The position numbers were made by a program, and so were the translations under genes. A stretch of 64,000 bases of DNA from CAZOOK01 sp964581385 (GTDB lineage Bacteria; Pseudomonadota; Gammaproteobacteria; Nevskiales; Nevskiaceae): positions 1 through 64,000 of the forward strand of contig CAZOOK010000031.1 in assembly GCA_964581385.1 (NCBI GenBank), in the 5' to 3' direction. Each line of letters begins with the position of its first letter. The first letter of the stretch is position 1. The notes beneath the pieces were generated by a model. The model saw only the letters and a list, made by a program, of their open reading frames with translations, had not been told where the DNA came from and ran no database searches. Below, one piece after another: positions 34,567 to 42,890 of the stretch.

Positions 34567-34772
34567 CAGAGCGGCTTGACCACGGTGAGGCCCTGCACGG
34601 TGCGGCGCCCGTACTGATCGTCGGAAAGATTGAAGCCGAAGATAAGGCCGTCCTTCTTCGCCCGGTCGATGACGGCGCATGCGGCGTTCAGGTGCGGCAT
34701 GATCTCGGCGCGGTAGGCGTCGGCCTTCTGCTGGTCGGTGAAGGGCGGCGATTCGATCTTGTCGGCCATCAC
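34566..34772 (-). CDS. Hypothetical protein, 68 aa
   Basis: Two adjacent ATGs begin it. The sequence TDQQKADAYRAEIMPHLN, then DRAKKDGLIFGFNLSDDQYG, suggests a helix followed by beta strands. ATGA overlap with the gene upstream. Function unknown. Confidence 0.65.
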   Translation of the reverse strand: MMADKIESPPFTDQQKADAYRAEIMPHLNAACAVIDRAKKDGLIFGFNLSDDQYGRRTVQGLTVVKPL

Positions 34773-35125
34773 GCGACGCTCGTGCCTTCGACCCCGCGCG
34801 CCATGCGGGTTCGCGTCCGCGAATGAAGCCAGTGTTGCGCTTCCTCGATCTTGGTGAGAGCCAGCGCATTCTCGCGACAGGCGTAAGGTCCTTTCTGGAA
34901 CGACCTCAGTCGATCAACGACAATTGCCAAAAGCACCTCTTGGGTTAGGCCGTTGACGCCCTTCTCGTTGATGGGGCCGTTCTGGAACGAGATATTGGTC
35001 CTCTGTCCGGACGGCAACTTGACCTCGTATTCGTGGTTGGCACCACCGGCACCCGGCTCGTCCGATACCTCGATGATGATCAGGTCGTTGGCAGCATTGA
35101 CGCGATGATCTTCAATTGTCCTCAT
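34769..35125 (-). CDS. Acb2/Tad1-like candidate anti-defence cyclic-nucleotide sponge
   Basis: 118 aa with GAGGAG seven bases upstream. The N-terminal part is a small beta region (NDLIIIEVSDEPGAGGANHE). Then comes FQNGPINEKGVNGLTQEVLL and a C-terminal helical hairpin: CRENALALTKIEEAQHWLHS, then RTRTRMARGVEGT. This ENAlAlTKiEEa-WL-RT-RGVEGT pattern is what I recall for phage proteins of the Acb2/Tad1 hairpin family, which sequester CBASS or Thoeris signalling nucleotides. The family match is from memory; ligand-binding residues cannot be proved here. Confidence 0.55.
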   Translation of the reverse strand: MRTIEDHRVNAANDLIIIEVSDEPGAGGANHEYEVKLPSGQRTNISFQNGPINEKGVNGLTQEVLLAIVVDRLRSFQKGPYACRENALALTKIEEAQHWLHSRTRTRMARGVEGTSVA

Positions 35126-35147
35126 TGGGGACTCCTCTTCGATTAAG

Positions 35148-35654
35148 TCAGTGCCTCGTTTCGCTCGGGAGAATGACGCCGCCCGCGCTGACCTTCAGGT
35201 GATCGGGCAGGCTGACGGGAACCGGCGCGCCGACCGCGCGATGCTCGGTCCCGACGTCGGGCAGGATCGGTCCGCGCACGCCGGTCTTGTCGTGCTGCAG
35301 CTTCTCGACGCCGACCAGCATGAAGGCAAGGTTCTGGGCGAGCAGCGTGAAATTCTGGTTGCGGCTTTGGCCGTTGATGTAGATGCGCTTCCCTTGGAAC
35401 TTGAAGCCTCGCAGCCAGTTGCCGGAGCGCTTGTGCGCCTCGGCCATCAGCATTCCGAGCGGGTACCACCGGGCGTCATCGCGCATTGCCGCGATCTGGC
35501 GGCAGCATCCTTCGACGAGAAGCAGATGCTCGCGGAGCTTCGTGTACGCCGGTCCGATGCGCGTGAGCAGCGACAGGGTGACCGCCGCCTGCCCGGCTTC
35601 CTTCAGGCTCGATTTCAATCTGTCGAGCACCTCGTTTTCGGTAAGGTCGCTCAT
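35148..35654 (-). CDS. Hypothetical phage protein, 168 aa
   Basis: A helical N-terminus with RIGPAYTKLREHLLLVEGCC is followed by WYPLGMLMAEAHKRSGNWLR and a beta-rich middle (KRIYINGQSRNQNFTLLAQN). It resembles conserved proteins found near portal genes in rhizobial phages. I cannot name a function. ATGA overlap with the gene upstream. Confidence 0.7.
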   Translation of the reverse strand: MSDLTENEVLDRLKSSLKEAGQAAVTLSLLTRIGPAYTKLREHLLLVEGCCRQIAAMRDDARWYPLGMLMAEAHKRSGNWLRGFKFQGKRIYINGQSRNQNFTLLAQNLAFMLVGVEKLQHDKTGVRGPILPDVGTEHRAVGAPVPVSLPDHLKVSAGGVILPSETRH

Positions 35655-35917
35655 CGCGGCAACGGCAATCCTTTGCTGTAGTCGGGGAAGCTCATACTCG
35701 CGATTTCACGATCCTCTTTGTGCTTTGCGATCGTCATCCTGAGTTCGAGGCCCTCTTTGGTCAGCCACGTTTTCCAGCCGCAGCCAGTCGTGTTCGGCCA
35801 CGCTCGGTGCGCAAACCCCTTCACGATCATGTCGTCGCGATCTTCGGTCGATAGGTTCTCAATCGCTCTTTCGTCGCAAAGAAGCGCAGCAATTTGCCGT
35901 TCATTGAGGTCGCTCAC
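35651..35917 (-). CDS. Hypothetical protein, 88 aa
   Basis: The GTG start at 35917 overlaps the upstream stop as GTGA and gives MSDLNERQIAALLCDERA, the same MSDL-type opening as the next gene. Longer in-frame starts would overlap the neighbour heavily. Contains TGCGWKTWLTKEGLELR, possibly a winged-helix-like tail. Function unknown. Confidence 0.6.
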   Translation of the reverse strand: MSDLNERQIAALLCDERAIENLSTEDRDDMIVKGFAHRAWPNTTGCGWKTWLTKEGLELRMTIAKHKEDREIASMSFPDYSKGLPLPR

Positions 35918-36180
35918 TTGTCGCGTTCCTTCGCGGTGACGCCGGGCGAGCGCTTCGGCTGCATCATCCACGCGAATGCGCCGGCGCTCATTGCCTTCTC
36001 GACTTCTTCCGTTGTTACCCACCCAAGAAGCGAGGAGACCACGACCCGACTTTCCGATGCACGTCGGCGCGCGATTTCATAGTGGTCGTGACACGCCAGT
36101 CCGCTCCACGGGGAGCCCTCACAGACAAAATCGACGACCGCCCGCTTGTCGCACCACGAGCACTTCGGGTTCATTTTCAC
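35914..36180 (-). CDS. Small putative zinc-binding protein, 88 aa
   Basis: GTG start overlapping the portal stop (GTGA); an ATG two codons in is an alternative. Four metal-ligand candidates lie in CSWCDKRAVVDFVCEG and LACHDHY. Otherwise unremarkable. Similar short Cys-rich proteins recur through this genome. Confidence 0.6.
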   Translation of the reverse strand: MKMNPKCSWCDKRAVVDFVCEGSPWSGLACHDHYEIARRRASESRVVVSSLLGWVTTEEVEKAMSAGAFAWMMQPKRSPGVTAKERDK

Positions 36181-38012
36181 GACGCTGGTACCTCTCCCGG
36201 CCCGACCATGGCGCGCAATGCGGTGTTCCCGCTTAGCGGCGTTTGCGCCAGCGTGTGGGCGGCCTGAACCGCCGCCATTGCCGCGCCTGGCACCTGCTGT
36301 TGCTGCTTGGCGTTCTGCACCGCCTGATCGTGCTCGTCCACCTCGTTGTCGGTGTACCAGAGATTCTGCGGGAAGTTGTTGCGGTTGCCGTACTCGCGGA
36401 ACGCCTTGTCGAGATTGACCGTGCGGAGCGGATCCGGCACGCCCGCCGCCTTCGCCGCGCTCGACAGCGCACCGCCGGTCGCAAACACGTCCTTCATCGA
36501 CACCGATTCGGTCGCGTTCTGCGCCAGTTTCATTATCGACACGTAGTTAATCCGGATCGGGATTCCCTGCAGCGACTTCGGCATCGGCTTCAACAGCCGG
36601 CGGCGCTGCATGATGTCGAGCACCCGGCGAAGCGCCGGAGCGGCGAATTCGTTCTCGAACATGTGGATGAACGGTCCGAGCTCCTGCAAGCGCTCCAGGT
36701 TGCGCTGGGTCAGTTCCAGTTCGTTCCGTGGCTGGACGCCTTCCATGCGCGAGATCGCCATGAACAGGTCGACGAACAGCGCCTTGTCGATGCGCGCGTT
36801 CACCTTGTCGATGTCGGCAGTGATTCCGGCAAGCCACTCGGGCCGGACCTCGAAGAGCGGCCAGAAGCCCTTCCGGTTATTGTCCGTGCTCATGTAGGTG
36901 ATCATGCCGGGCACGATCGACGACGGTTCGTTCTTAAGCTCCGGGTTGGCGCCCATCGGCGGGCGCACGCCCTTCTCGATGAACTCGGCCTTGCGGCGCG
37001 TCTCGAGCTGGACCTGCTTGTTGTCGCCGAGCGCGTCCATGCACGGCGAGCGGCCGTAGGGTTCGTTCGACGTGGTGGCCCAGCGCGCGGCCATGAACGG
37101 CGTCATGTGGAAGCCGCGGAGGCTGAGAGGCTGGTCGGTCTTCACGCCCTTCAGCCAGTACACCTCGCGGAAGGAGAAGATGCCCGGCACCACCTTGATC
37201 GCCGGCTTGCCGCCTTTCGGATTCATACCGACGTTCGGCTCGATTGCATGGGCGACGACGTACTCAGTATCGAGCGAAAGTCCGCTGTTCCACAGCGTCC
37301 GCACCTGCTCCGGGCACTTGTCGATGCCAAACATATCGACGATCTGGACGATGGTCAGATTGAACTCGCGATAGAGCGTATCGACGGCGAAGCGAGCGCC
37401 CGACGCGAGATAGTATTCACCGGCGACCGGAAGGTAACACCGGATTACGTCTTCATAGTCCTCATAGATGATGACCGGCGCTGTACCGATTACAGTCACA
37501 TCCTGAAAGGCTTGTGACATTGTGGTATAGAAATTCGACTGCGCCAATACTGTATAGACGCGCTGCTGGGTGTCCTCCAGCCACGCCTTGCCCTCGGGGT
37601 CGAGGTCGATCCACGGCAGTCCGATTTCCAGCGTAAACCACGGTCGCGACGGGCTGGTCAGCCCGGTCCACATGCCGGCGGCGCAAGTGCGCACGGCGAG
37701 CAGGCCGGTGGAATCGACGATGGTGTCGTTGATCGGCTGGCCTTTCCAAGTGCGGTTTGGAACAACAAGCCACGCCCATCTTCTCGGTAAAAAGTATTGC
37801 GCAAGTACACTCCAGTGTACCCACCATGACCATCTCCACGTGCGAAGCATCGCGAGCCGCGCCTCAAGACGGCCGTAGATCACGTCCGTCCAATCGGTGC
37901 TTTGCTTTCTTTGACGAGGCGCTTCTTCATCCACTGGCTGCAAGGCCAGCAGACTCGGGCTCATCTCTTGGTACGGTGCCTTAGCAAAGGCGGCGTCCGA
38001 TCCGTCAGCCAT
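36177..38012 (-). CDS. Portal (head-to-tail connector) protein
   Basis: 611 aa. The N-terminal block YGRLEARLAMLRTWRWSWWV, then DSTGLLAVRTCAAGMWTGLT and PSRPWFTLEIG, is diagnostic for podoviral head-tail connectors. DVTVIGTAPVIIYED and FREVYWLKG follow. The C-terminal 130 residues contain the crown/barrel-like helices and a Gln/Ala-rich tail (QNAKQQQQVPGAAMAA). Length is in the family range, slightly above T7 gp8. AGGA lies nine bases before the ATG. Confidence 0.85.
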   Translation of the reverse strand: MADGSDAAFAKAPYQEMSPSLLALQPVDEEAPRQRKQSTDWTDVIYGRLEARLAMLRTWRWSWWVHWSVLAQYFLPRRWAWLVVPNRTWKGQPINDTIVDSTGLLAVRTCAAGMWTGLTSPSRPWFTLEIGLPWIDLDPEGKAWLEDTQQRVYTVLAQSNFYTTMSQAFQDVTVIGTAPVIIYEDYEDVIRCYLPVAGEYYLASGARFAVDTLYREFNLTIVQIVDMFGIDKCPEQVRTLWNSGLSLDTEYVVAHAIEPNVGMNPKGGKPAIKVVPGIFSFREVYWLKGVKTDQPLSLRGFHMTPFMAARWATTSNEPYGRSPCMDALGDNKQVQLETRRKAEFIEKGVRPPMGANPELKNEPSSIVPGMITYMSTDNNRKGFWPLFEVRPEWLAGITADIDKVNARIDKALFVDLFMAISRMEGVQPRNELELTQRNLERLQELGPFIHMFENEFAAPALRRVLDIMQRRRLLKPMPKSLQGIPIRINYVSIMKLAQNATESVSMKDVFATGGALSSAAKAAGVPDPLRTVNLDKAFREYGNRNNFPQNLWYTDNEVDEHDQAVQNAKQQQQVPGAAMAAVQAAHTLAQTPLSGNTALRAMVGPGEVPAS

Positions 38013-38027
38013 CGGTCAGAGTCCTGT

Positions 38028-38255
38028 TCAGGTCGATCCGCCGAGAAGCTGCTTCTGGGCCGTGCTGGGCGTCGGCGCTCCGGCCTCGCCGCCGACGTTC
38101 TTGATGGTGTCGGCGAACCCGGCGCCGGACGTGGCGGCCGCGGCGAAACGAGCCGCGCTGCCGGACGCGCGCACGGACGAGTCGGCGTAGGTCGGCGGTG
38201 TCGGCGGGGGCGGCGGAGGTGCGGGTGGTGCCGACTTGTGCGACAGAAAGCCCAT
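38028..38255 (-). CDS. Small Pro/Ala-rich protein, 75 aa
   Basis: ATG 38255 overlaps the preceding stop (TGATG). MGFLSHKSAPP is followed by a run of eight to nine prolines/threonines and a small Ala/Gly-rich tail ending KQLLGGST. Similar short proteins precede podoviral portals. No function can be assigned. Confidence 0.6.
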   Translation of the reverse strand: MGFLSHKSAPPAPPPPPPTPPTYADSSVRASGSAARFAAAATSGAGFADTIKNVGGEAGAPTPSTAQKQLLGGST

Positions 38256-38392
38256 CACTTTCCTCCCTTCAGGCCCGGCCGCGCGGTGTTTTGCGGCGGC
38301 CCGAACTTCACCGGCGCCGGGGCGGCCGCGGCGGTCGACTTGTCGCGCGTGTGCTTGCCGGGAATGACGATGGTCTGCGATCGGGTGGCCAT
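38255..38392 (-). CDS. Tiny hypothetical protein, 45 aa
   Basis: ATG at 38392 reads MATRSQTIVIPGKHTRDK, then an Ala/Pro-rich segment and LKGGK. GGAGG at the end of this gene serves as the site for the next start, and the stop overlaps that start as TGATG. Codon use and coupling support it despite its size. Confidence 0.55.
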   Translation of the reverse strand: MATRSQTIVIPGKHTRDKSTAAAAPAPVKFGPPQNTARPGLKGGK

Positions 38393-38395
38393 GCT

Positions 38396-38671
38396 TCACC
38401 ACAGGAGGCTGAGGCCGGCAGCGACACCGGTCGCGATGGAAGCTAGCACGAGAACGACGGCGACGGTACCGGAGGGGTCAAGGACCTCGCGAAGCGGGTC
38501 GGGGATGCTCTGGATCGTAGCGCTGAGGTAGGCCAGCCCGATGGTGCCGAGCGCTAGGATAACAGCGAGATGGCTTTCCCACATGAGCCCGGCCGCGATG
38601 ACGCCGGCGCAGTAGAGCGCGCTGTTCAGGATGACGGCGACGAGAAGGAACGGGCGGTCCGAATTCATCAT
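38396..38671 (-). CDS. Small three-helix membrane protein, holin candidate
   Basis: 91 aa. Start MM overlaps the terminase stop (ATGATGA). Three hydrophobic segments at about 7-30, 34-52 and 68-91 (LLVAVILNSALYCAGVIAAG, HLAVILALGTIGLAYLSATI, AVVLVLASIATGVAAGLSLL) separated by short polar turns fit a class I holin topology. It is the only holin-like gene in the late block, and no adjacent endolysin is present. The lysis role is inferred from size and topology only. Confidence 0.6.
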   Translation of the reverse strand: MMNSDRPFLLVAVILNSALYCAGVIAAGLMWESHLAVILALGTIGLAYLSATIQSIPDPLREVLDPSGTVAVVLVLASIATGVAAGLSLLW

Positions 38672-41181
38672 CTGCCTCCAAAGGGATCGTACACCGAATT
38701 GGTCTTGTAGGATTCCGTGGCCTGCCTGTCGAGGTCGGCGAACGGATCGAACTTCCACTCGTGGCGCGGCTTGACCGCCGACTTGCTCGCCGCGGTGATC
38801 GGTTCGGCGAAGGTGAGCACGAACGCATCGGCGGAGTCGGGCGAGTAGCCGAGCTTGGCCTTCACGTCGGCTTTCGGCTCGAGGAGCAACTGCCCCTTGG
38901 CGAAGGTGTAGGTCGTGCGCGTCATCGCCTCGGCGAGTTGCTTGTCGGGCGGGAGGGCCCCGCCTTCCTTGATCCACTTCGCGGCATCGAAATACATCTC
39001 GGCGCGCTTGTTGGCGAAGCGCTGCGGCTCGTGGGCGCGCTCCGCGAAGCCGACACCGATGGGCGCGCGGCCGAGCTGGCGGAGCATGTCGATCCAGCCG
39101 GCACCGAAGCCGCCGGTGTTGTCGATGAACACCGCGTCGGCGCCCATCGTGTCCCACAGCCGGGTGACGATGCCGGCCCCGGCCTGCGAATCGAGGTTGC
39201 GGTGGATGACGGGCGAGAACGCCTGGATGCCGCGGCGCGTGTAGATCGCCGACGAGTCGTCGCCGAAGCGCGCGACGTCAACGCCGAGGATGACCGGCGC
39301 GAACGCGATGTCGCTCTCGCGGTAGACCCGCTTCTGGGCGGCCTCGATCTCCTCCATTCCGATAAGCGCGTTGAGGCTCGCCGACGGAAAGCGGCCGAGC
39401 ACGTTGACCATGACCCACGGCGATTCGCGACCGTACTGCGCGATCTGCTCGCGGGCCCAATCGATCGAGACGCGCGGCGAGCGCTTGGGGTTGTCTGGAT
39501 CCCCGTTGATCTCGACGACGTGCCAGAGTTTCCGGTTGCGGTGAGCGGCGTAGAGCGGCCCCTCGAGCGCGCTCGGATTGCCAGCCTGGACGATATGCGC
39601 CTCGATGCCGGAGGCGAGCGCGGCTTCCGCCGCCACCATGACCGCCTCGGGGATCGAGCCGCTTTCGTCGAGGATGAAGAAAATATAATCGGCGTGAAGA
39701 CCGGCGAGCGTCTCGGCCTGCTGCTCCTTGTCGCCGGAGCGCGGCCAGGTCCGCGCCGCCATCCACCACGTCTCGGGATTTTCGTTGGCGACGATGCGGT
39801 TCTTGGTCCAGGTGAACGAGGCTTGCAGGAGCGTCGACTTGCCCTGCCACTTTGCCATCTCGGTCCACAGACCGTCGTTGAGGTTGTCGCCGGTGACCGA
39901 GGTGGCCGCGATCTTCGGGTGCGGGCGCGTGAGGAGGAAGTTCCACGCGAGCCACGCGAGCACTGTCGTGTTGTGGGTGACGATGAAATCATTGACGAGA
40001 TAGCAGGCCGACGGATGATCGACCGTGATGCACATGCAGTCCGCCTCGCCGGCAGGCTCGATGCTCTCGATGTACCGTTTCAGGTATCGCGCCGTGGATG
40101 GCGACCGCATCGGGTCGGTCCACCGGACTGCCTTATGAGCGATCCGAAACGGATTGAACGGCGTGCGAACGCTCACTCGATAGCAGTCTCGGCACTCAAT
40201 ACGGTTGCCGTTTTCGTCGTGGTAGGCACCCGCCTTAATGCCCTGCTTGACGAGCGCGTTTCCTCCAAGCGACCTGACCAACCACACGACGTCAAGCGCA
40301 AGCTGCTTCGATGTCGTGTCGTATTCCATGTGGCTGTCGTCGCCGATGCAGCCGTCGGTGTCCATGAGGCCACAAAGAAGGTCTCGACGCTGCTGGGGAG
40401 ATGCGAGTTTGAAGCGTTCCGGAATGTATTTCTCGAAGCTGTAGCAGCCGAAACACTCTAGCTCTCGAAACTTGTCGAGCATCCCAAGAATGCGAACGTG
40501 ATCGCCGGAACGCGAGGTGACGTATCCGCGGCGCTGAAGCTCATGCTCGATCTCGACGTATGGCTTGAAGTAAGAGGGCGAGTTTCGGGTGCCGTCTCCC
40601 AGCCAGACGCCGACCAAGTATGGGTCCAGCGGTAGAGTCGCCTCCGGATAGTGCGCCGCACCATGCAAGGGTATTTCAAACTGACGGCCTGCCCACTTCC
40701 CGTTCTTGACGCGCACGCCGCGCGCAATGATCTGCTCGGTCGTGAGCACCGACCACGGCTTGTACATGCTTTTTCGGGCGCGCTCGGCCTGACCTCGCAC
40801 CTTCCATTGGTGCTCCGCTCCGGCTAAAACGCTGGTACCGTCATCAAATTTCACTCGCCATACAGGTTTAATTCCGTTATCAAAAATTGCAGTCACTACA
40901 GTTGGCATACCGTCGTCGGCAAATACTGCGTCTCCGACGACAAGATCGCCAAATCGTCGATCTCCAACCGGTGTCGGTATAACTGTATTCTTACACAGTT
41001 CTTTGCCCGGACCTTTCGATGCAAGCATTGCTATACGTTGCTTGTGCGGGAAGGCGTCGAGAACGTCGGCCTGCCACTCGTCCGGCTCTGTCTGGAACAG
41101 TTCGCGGACCATGGTAGACGGCCGCTCGCGCCAGCGGATGATCTGGGCCTGGGCTTCCTTGAGTTCGCGGCGGGGGATCAT
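38668..41181 (-). CDS. Terminase large subunit containing an intein
   Basis: 837-aa precursor from ATG 41181, which overlaps the methyltransferase stop as ATGA. Residues 1-62 and 405-837 are terminase; 63-404 is an intein. The N-extein ends in the P-loop (ASKGPGKEL) and the C-extein resumes TTVLAWLAWNFLLTRPHPK. The Walker B-like segment is YIFFILDESGSIPEAV. The RNase H-like nuclease begins ILGVDVARFGDDSSAIYTRR, with FIDNTGGFGAGWID further on. Spliced length is 495 aa, normal for the family. The enzyme packages DNA into the prohead. Splicing would be essential because the intein splits the ATPase P-loop. Confidence 0.88.
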   Translation of the reverse strand: MIPRRELKEAQAQIIRWRERPSTMVRELFQTEPDEWQADVLDAFPHKQRIAMLASKGPGKELCKNTVIPTPVGDRRFGDLVVGDAVFADDGMPTVVTAIFDNGIKPVWRVKFDDGTSVLAGAEHQWKVRGQAERARKSMYKPWSVLTTEQIIARGVRVKNGKWAGRQFEIPLHGAAHYPEATLPLDPYLVGVWLGDGTRNSPSYFKPYVEIEHELQRRGYVTSRSGDHVRILGMLDKFRELECFGCYSFEKYIPERFKLASPQQRRDLLCGLMDTDGCIGDDSHMEYDTTSKQLALDVVWLVRSLGGNALVKQGIKAGAYHDENGNRIECRDCYRVSVRTPFNPFRIAHKAVRWTDPMRSPSTARYLKRYIESIEPAGEADCMCITVDHPSACYLVNDFIVTHNTTVLAWLAWNFLLTRPHPKIAATSVTGDNLNDGLWTEMAKWQGKSTLLQASFTWTKNRIVANENPETWWMAARTWPRSGDKEQQAETLAGLHADYIFFILDESGSIPEAVMVAAEAALASGIEAHIVQAGNPSALEGPLYAAHRNRKLWHVVEINGDPDNPKRSPRVSIDWAREQIAQYGRESPWVMVNVLGRFPSASLNALIGMEEIEAAQKRVYRESDIAFAPVILGVDVARFGDDSSAIYTRRGIQAFSPVIHRNLDSQAGAGIVTRLWDTMGADAVFIDNTGGFGAGWIDMLRQLGRAPIGVGFAERAHEPQRFANKRAEMYFDAAKWIKEGGALPPDKQLAEAMTRTTYTFAKGQLLLEPKADVKAKLGYSPDSADAFVLTFAEPITAASKSAVKPRHEWKFDPFADLDRQATESYKTNSVYDPFGGR
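39970..40995 (-). other. Intein with LAGLIDADG homing endonuclease, inside terminase
   Basis: 342 codons. It starts with Cys (CKNTVIPTPVGDRRFGDL, block A) and ends FIVTHN followed by Thr, the class 1 C-terminal splice junction. Two DOD endonuclease motifs are present: YLVGVWLGDG and LLCGLMDTDG (precursor residues 188-197 and 268-277). The first 200 bases have visibly lower GC than the extein. All splice residues needed (Cys1, penultimate His, Asn, +1 Thr) are intact, so it is probably active in splicing; endonuclease acidic residues are also present. Confidence 0.9.
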
Positions 41182-42011
41182 GGACGGAACGTCGCGCCGA
41201 TGTGCCGGCTTAGCGGCAGCGGAATTTTCGCGATCATGGCGCTGGCGGCCTTGCGCCTGGCAGTCGCGCCGGACGATGTTCTTGGGCTCTTCCAGCCAAA
41301 GGCGGCCGGATGGTTGCGTTCGTATCCGTCGCTGTCCTTGAGCTTGCGTCCGTCCGGATTGCGCCCCTTGCCGCTCGTGGTGTTGTGCGCGATGGCGAAC
41401 CAAGAACCGCCGTTGTTTTTGATGGCCCGCTCGGCGTGCGTGTTGAAGCCGAGGCCGGGGACGTGCTTAGGATGATCGGGCGGATACCAACCGGCGCCTA
41501 GCGTCGCCACCTTGACCGCCTTCACTACTGGCGGCATCAGCGCCGGCACGTCGCCCCACAGATAGAACGAACCAAACGACCAGCGTGCACGGCCGACCCA
41601 CGGCTGCGCGCCGCGCACGTTCTCGACGACGAGCGGGATGACATGGCCGGCGGCGAACGAGGCTTCCTTCTGGATGCGGAAGCAGGCGCTGAACAGGCGG
41701 TTGAGCCGTTCAAGTTCGTTGCCAGTCGTGTCGGCGCGGATCGCCGCGGCCTTTGCCTTCGCCAGTTTCCACGGCATCGCCATGTAGCTGTATTCCTGGC
41801 AGGGCGGTGAAGCGACGATCAGCGCGGCGTCCTTGAACTGCGAGCCGTGCAGCGTCAGCACGTCTTGGATAACGAGCTGCGCGGGATAGCGATGATCGCC
41901 GTACTCGTGCCGTTCGATGTCGAAGCCGATCACGTCGTAGCCCTCGGCGAGCAGACCTTCCGTCCAGCCGCCGAGGCCGCAATAGAGGTCGATGGCAAGC
42001 GGCCGCGTCAT
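41178..42011 (-). CDS. DNA C5-cytosine methyltransferase
   Basis: 277 aa. Motif I is DLYCGLGGWTEG (residues 8-19). Motif IV SPPCQEYS carries the catalytic Cys71. Motif VI VVENVRG has Glu130 and Asn131. The target-recognition part is short and the protein is smaller than most host enzymes, as usual for orphan phage methyltransferases. No restriction enzyme is nearby. It probably protects phage DNA or alters its expression. Placed between the two terminase genes with an N6 methyltransferase. Confidence 0.82.
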   Translation of the reverse strand: MTRPLAIDLYCGLGGWTEGLLAEGYDVIGFDIERHEYGDHRYPAQLVIQDVLTLHGSQFKDAALIVASPPCQEYSYMAMPWKLAKAKAAAIRADTTGNELERLNRLFSACFRIQKEASFAAGHVIPLVVENVRGAQPWVGRARWSFGSFYLWGDVPALMPPVVKAVKVATLGAGWYPPDHPKHVPGLGFNTHAERAIKNNGGSWFAIAHNTTSGKGRNPDGRKLKDSDGYERNHPAAFGWKSPRTSSGATARRKAASAMIAKIPLPLSRHIGATFRP

Positions 42012-42012
42012 G

Positions 42013-42252
42013 TCACCGTCCTGTCCGTCTTGTCTCGCCGGTGAACTTCAGCATGCGGGTGCGCAAGCGGTTCGGGTCACCGCCCCGCGCGTTGCCGTGG
42101 GCCGGCCGGCCGAACGCCTTGTTGCGGCGCGCGCCGCGGTAGGTGGAGGCTGGGCGTGCCGACGACTGCGACACTGGTGCTGGTTCCGGTGCGCTGGCGA
42201 TCCTGCCGAGGGCTGCGGCGGCGTGGGCCGCAATAAGGGCTGCTCGACTCAT
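42013..42252 (-). CDS. Small basic Ala/Arg-rich protein, 79 aa
   Basis: ATG 42252 has AAGGA eight bases upstream; a longer frame to 42399 has no site. MSRAALIAAHAAAALGRI, then a strongly basic tail (RLRTRMLKFTGETRRTGR). It ends one base before the cytosine methyltransferase start. Function unknown. Confidence 0.55.
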   Translation of the reverse strand: MSRAALIAAHAAAALGRIASAPEPAPVSQSSARPASTYRGARRNKAFGRPAHGNARGGDPNRLRTRMLKFTGETRRTGR

Positions 42253-42279
42253 TGGGTCGTTCCTTGTTCGAGGCGGAGT

Positions 42280-42308
42280 GCCGGCGCGAGCTCCGTACCC
42301 GCGCCGGC
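42280..42308. other. GC-rich intergenic hairpin
   Basis: GCCGGCGC pairs with GCGCCGGC across a 13-nt loop in the 143-bp gap between two small genes. On the plus strand it is followed by TGTTCTTT, on the minus strand by no T run. A weak terminator or RNA-processing signal is possible. Confidence 0.35.
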
Positions 42309-42395
42309 TGTTCTTTCCATCGGCCGTTAACCCGACCGATGTTCCGGCGCGTAGTGCAATCTTCCACGCGCCGCCGGGCGAGAGGTCTGGAACCC

Positions 42396-42686
42396 TCACC
42401 CAAGGCCGACGGCATCATCCTTGGTATCGGTCCGTCGGCCACTGTCAGCGGCGTTCCCAAAAACGCCGCCCCTGGCGGTCCCCGCCAAGTCCGCCAGCAC
42501 GGCGCCGACCACGCGCTTGGTGATCGACCTCCGGGCTGTCCGCTCGACCGGGCGCGCACCGCGCTTCACCGGCCGCAAGTATTCCGGGTGATGGTATAGC
42601 GCGTCGGCGACCGCGCCATCAACGATGCGCCAGAGCCGCCGATAGTCGGCGGCGGCGCCGGACGGCGGGAGGACGCGGCGGATCAT
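42396..42686 (-). CDS. Hypothetical protein, 96 aa
   Basis: ATG 42686 overlaps the upstream stop as ATGA and gives MIRRVLPPSGAAADYRRLW. Helical first half (IVDGAVADALYHHPEYL), then a basic segment with RSITKRVVGAVLADLAG. Family not recognised. Confidence 0.6.
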   Translation of the reverse strand: MIRRVLPPSGAAADYRRLWRIVDGAVADALYHHPEYLRPVKRGARPVERTARRSITKRVVGAVLADLAGTARGGVFGNAADSGRRTDTKDDAVGLG

Positions 42687-42883
42687 TGGCGCGTCTCCCA
42701 TGGCCGCTCGATCTTCATCTGTCGAAACCACTGCCGAGCTTCTTCGTAGGTCTGCACGACTTCTAAGGTCAGCACTTCGACGTGCCGGTCGCCGAGTTGC
42801 ATCTGGCCGCGCGTCATTATCGCCAGCAGACCCGGACCTTTCGGGTTCGGGCCAGTCGTGAGGTAGATGGTGTCCTCGCTCAC
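42683..42883 (-). CDS. Hypothetical protein, 66 aa
   Basis: GTG 42883 is chosen because it follows the upstream stop by seven bases; the longer frame to 42952 overlaps that gene in an arginine-rich stretch. Sequence: SEDTIYLTTGPNPKGPGLLA, then VEVLTLEVVQTYEEARQWFR. A compact alpha/beta protein of unknown role. Confidence 0.55.
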   Translation of the reverse strand: MSEDTIYLTTGPNPKGPGLLAIMTRGQMQLGDRHVEVLTLEVVQTYEEARQWFRQMKIERPWETRQ

Positions 42884-42890
42884 GGGCGCG

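Noticed and set aside
34567..34869. N-terminal extension of the Bbp19-like gene up to 34869
   Set aside because: The extra 101 residues are out-of-frame sequence over the 68-aa gene and partly the Acb2/Tad1-like gene; ATG 34566 has a TGATG overlap and starts the conserved acidic N-terminus.
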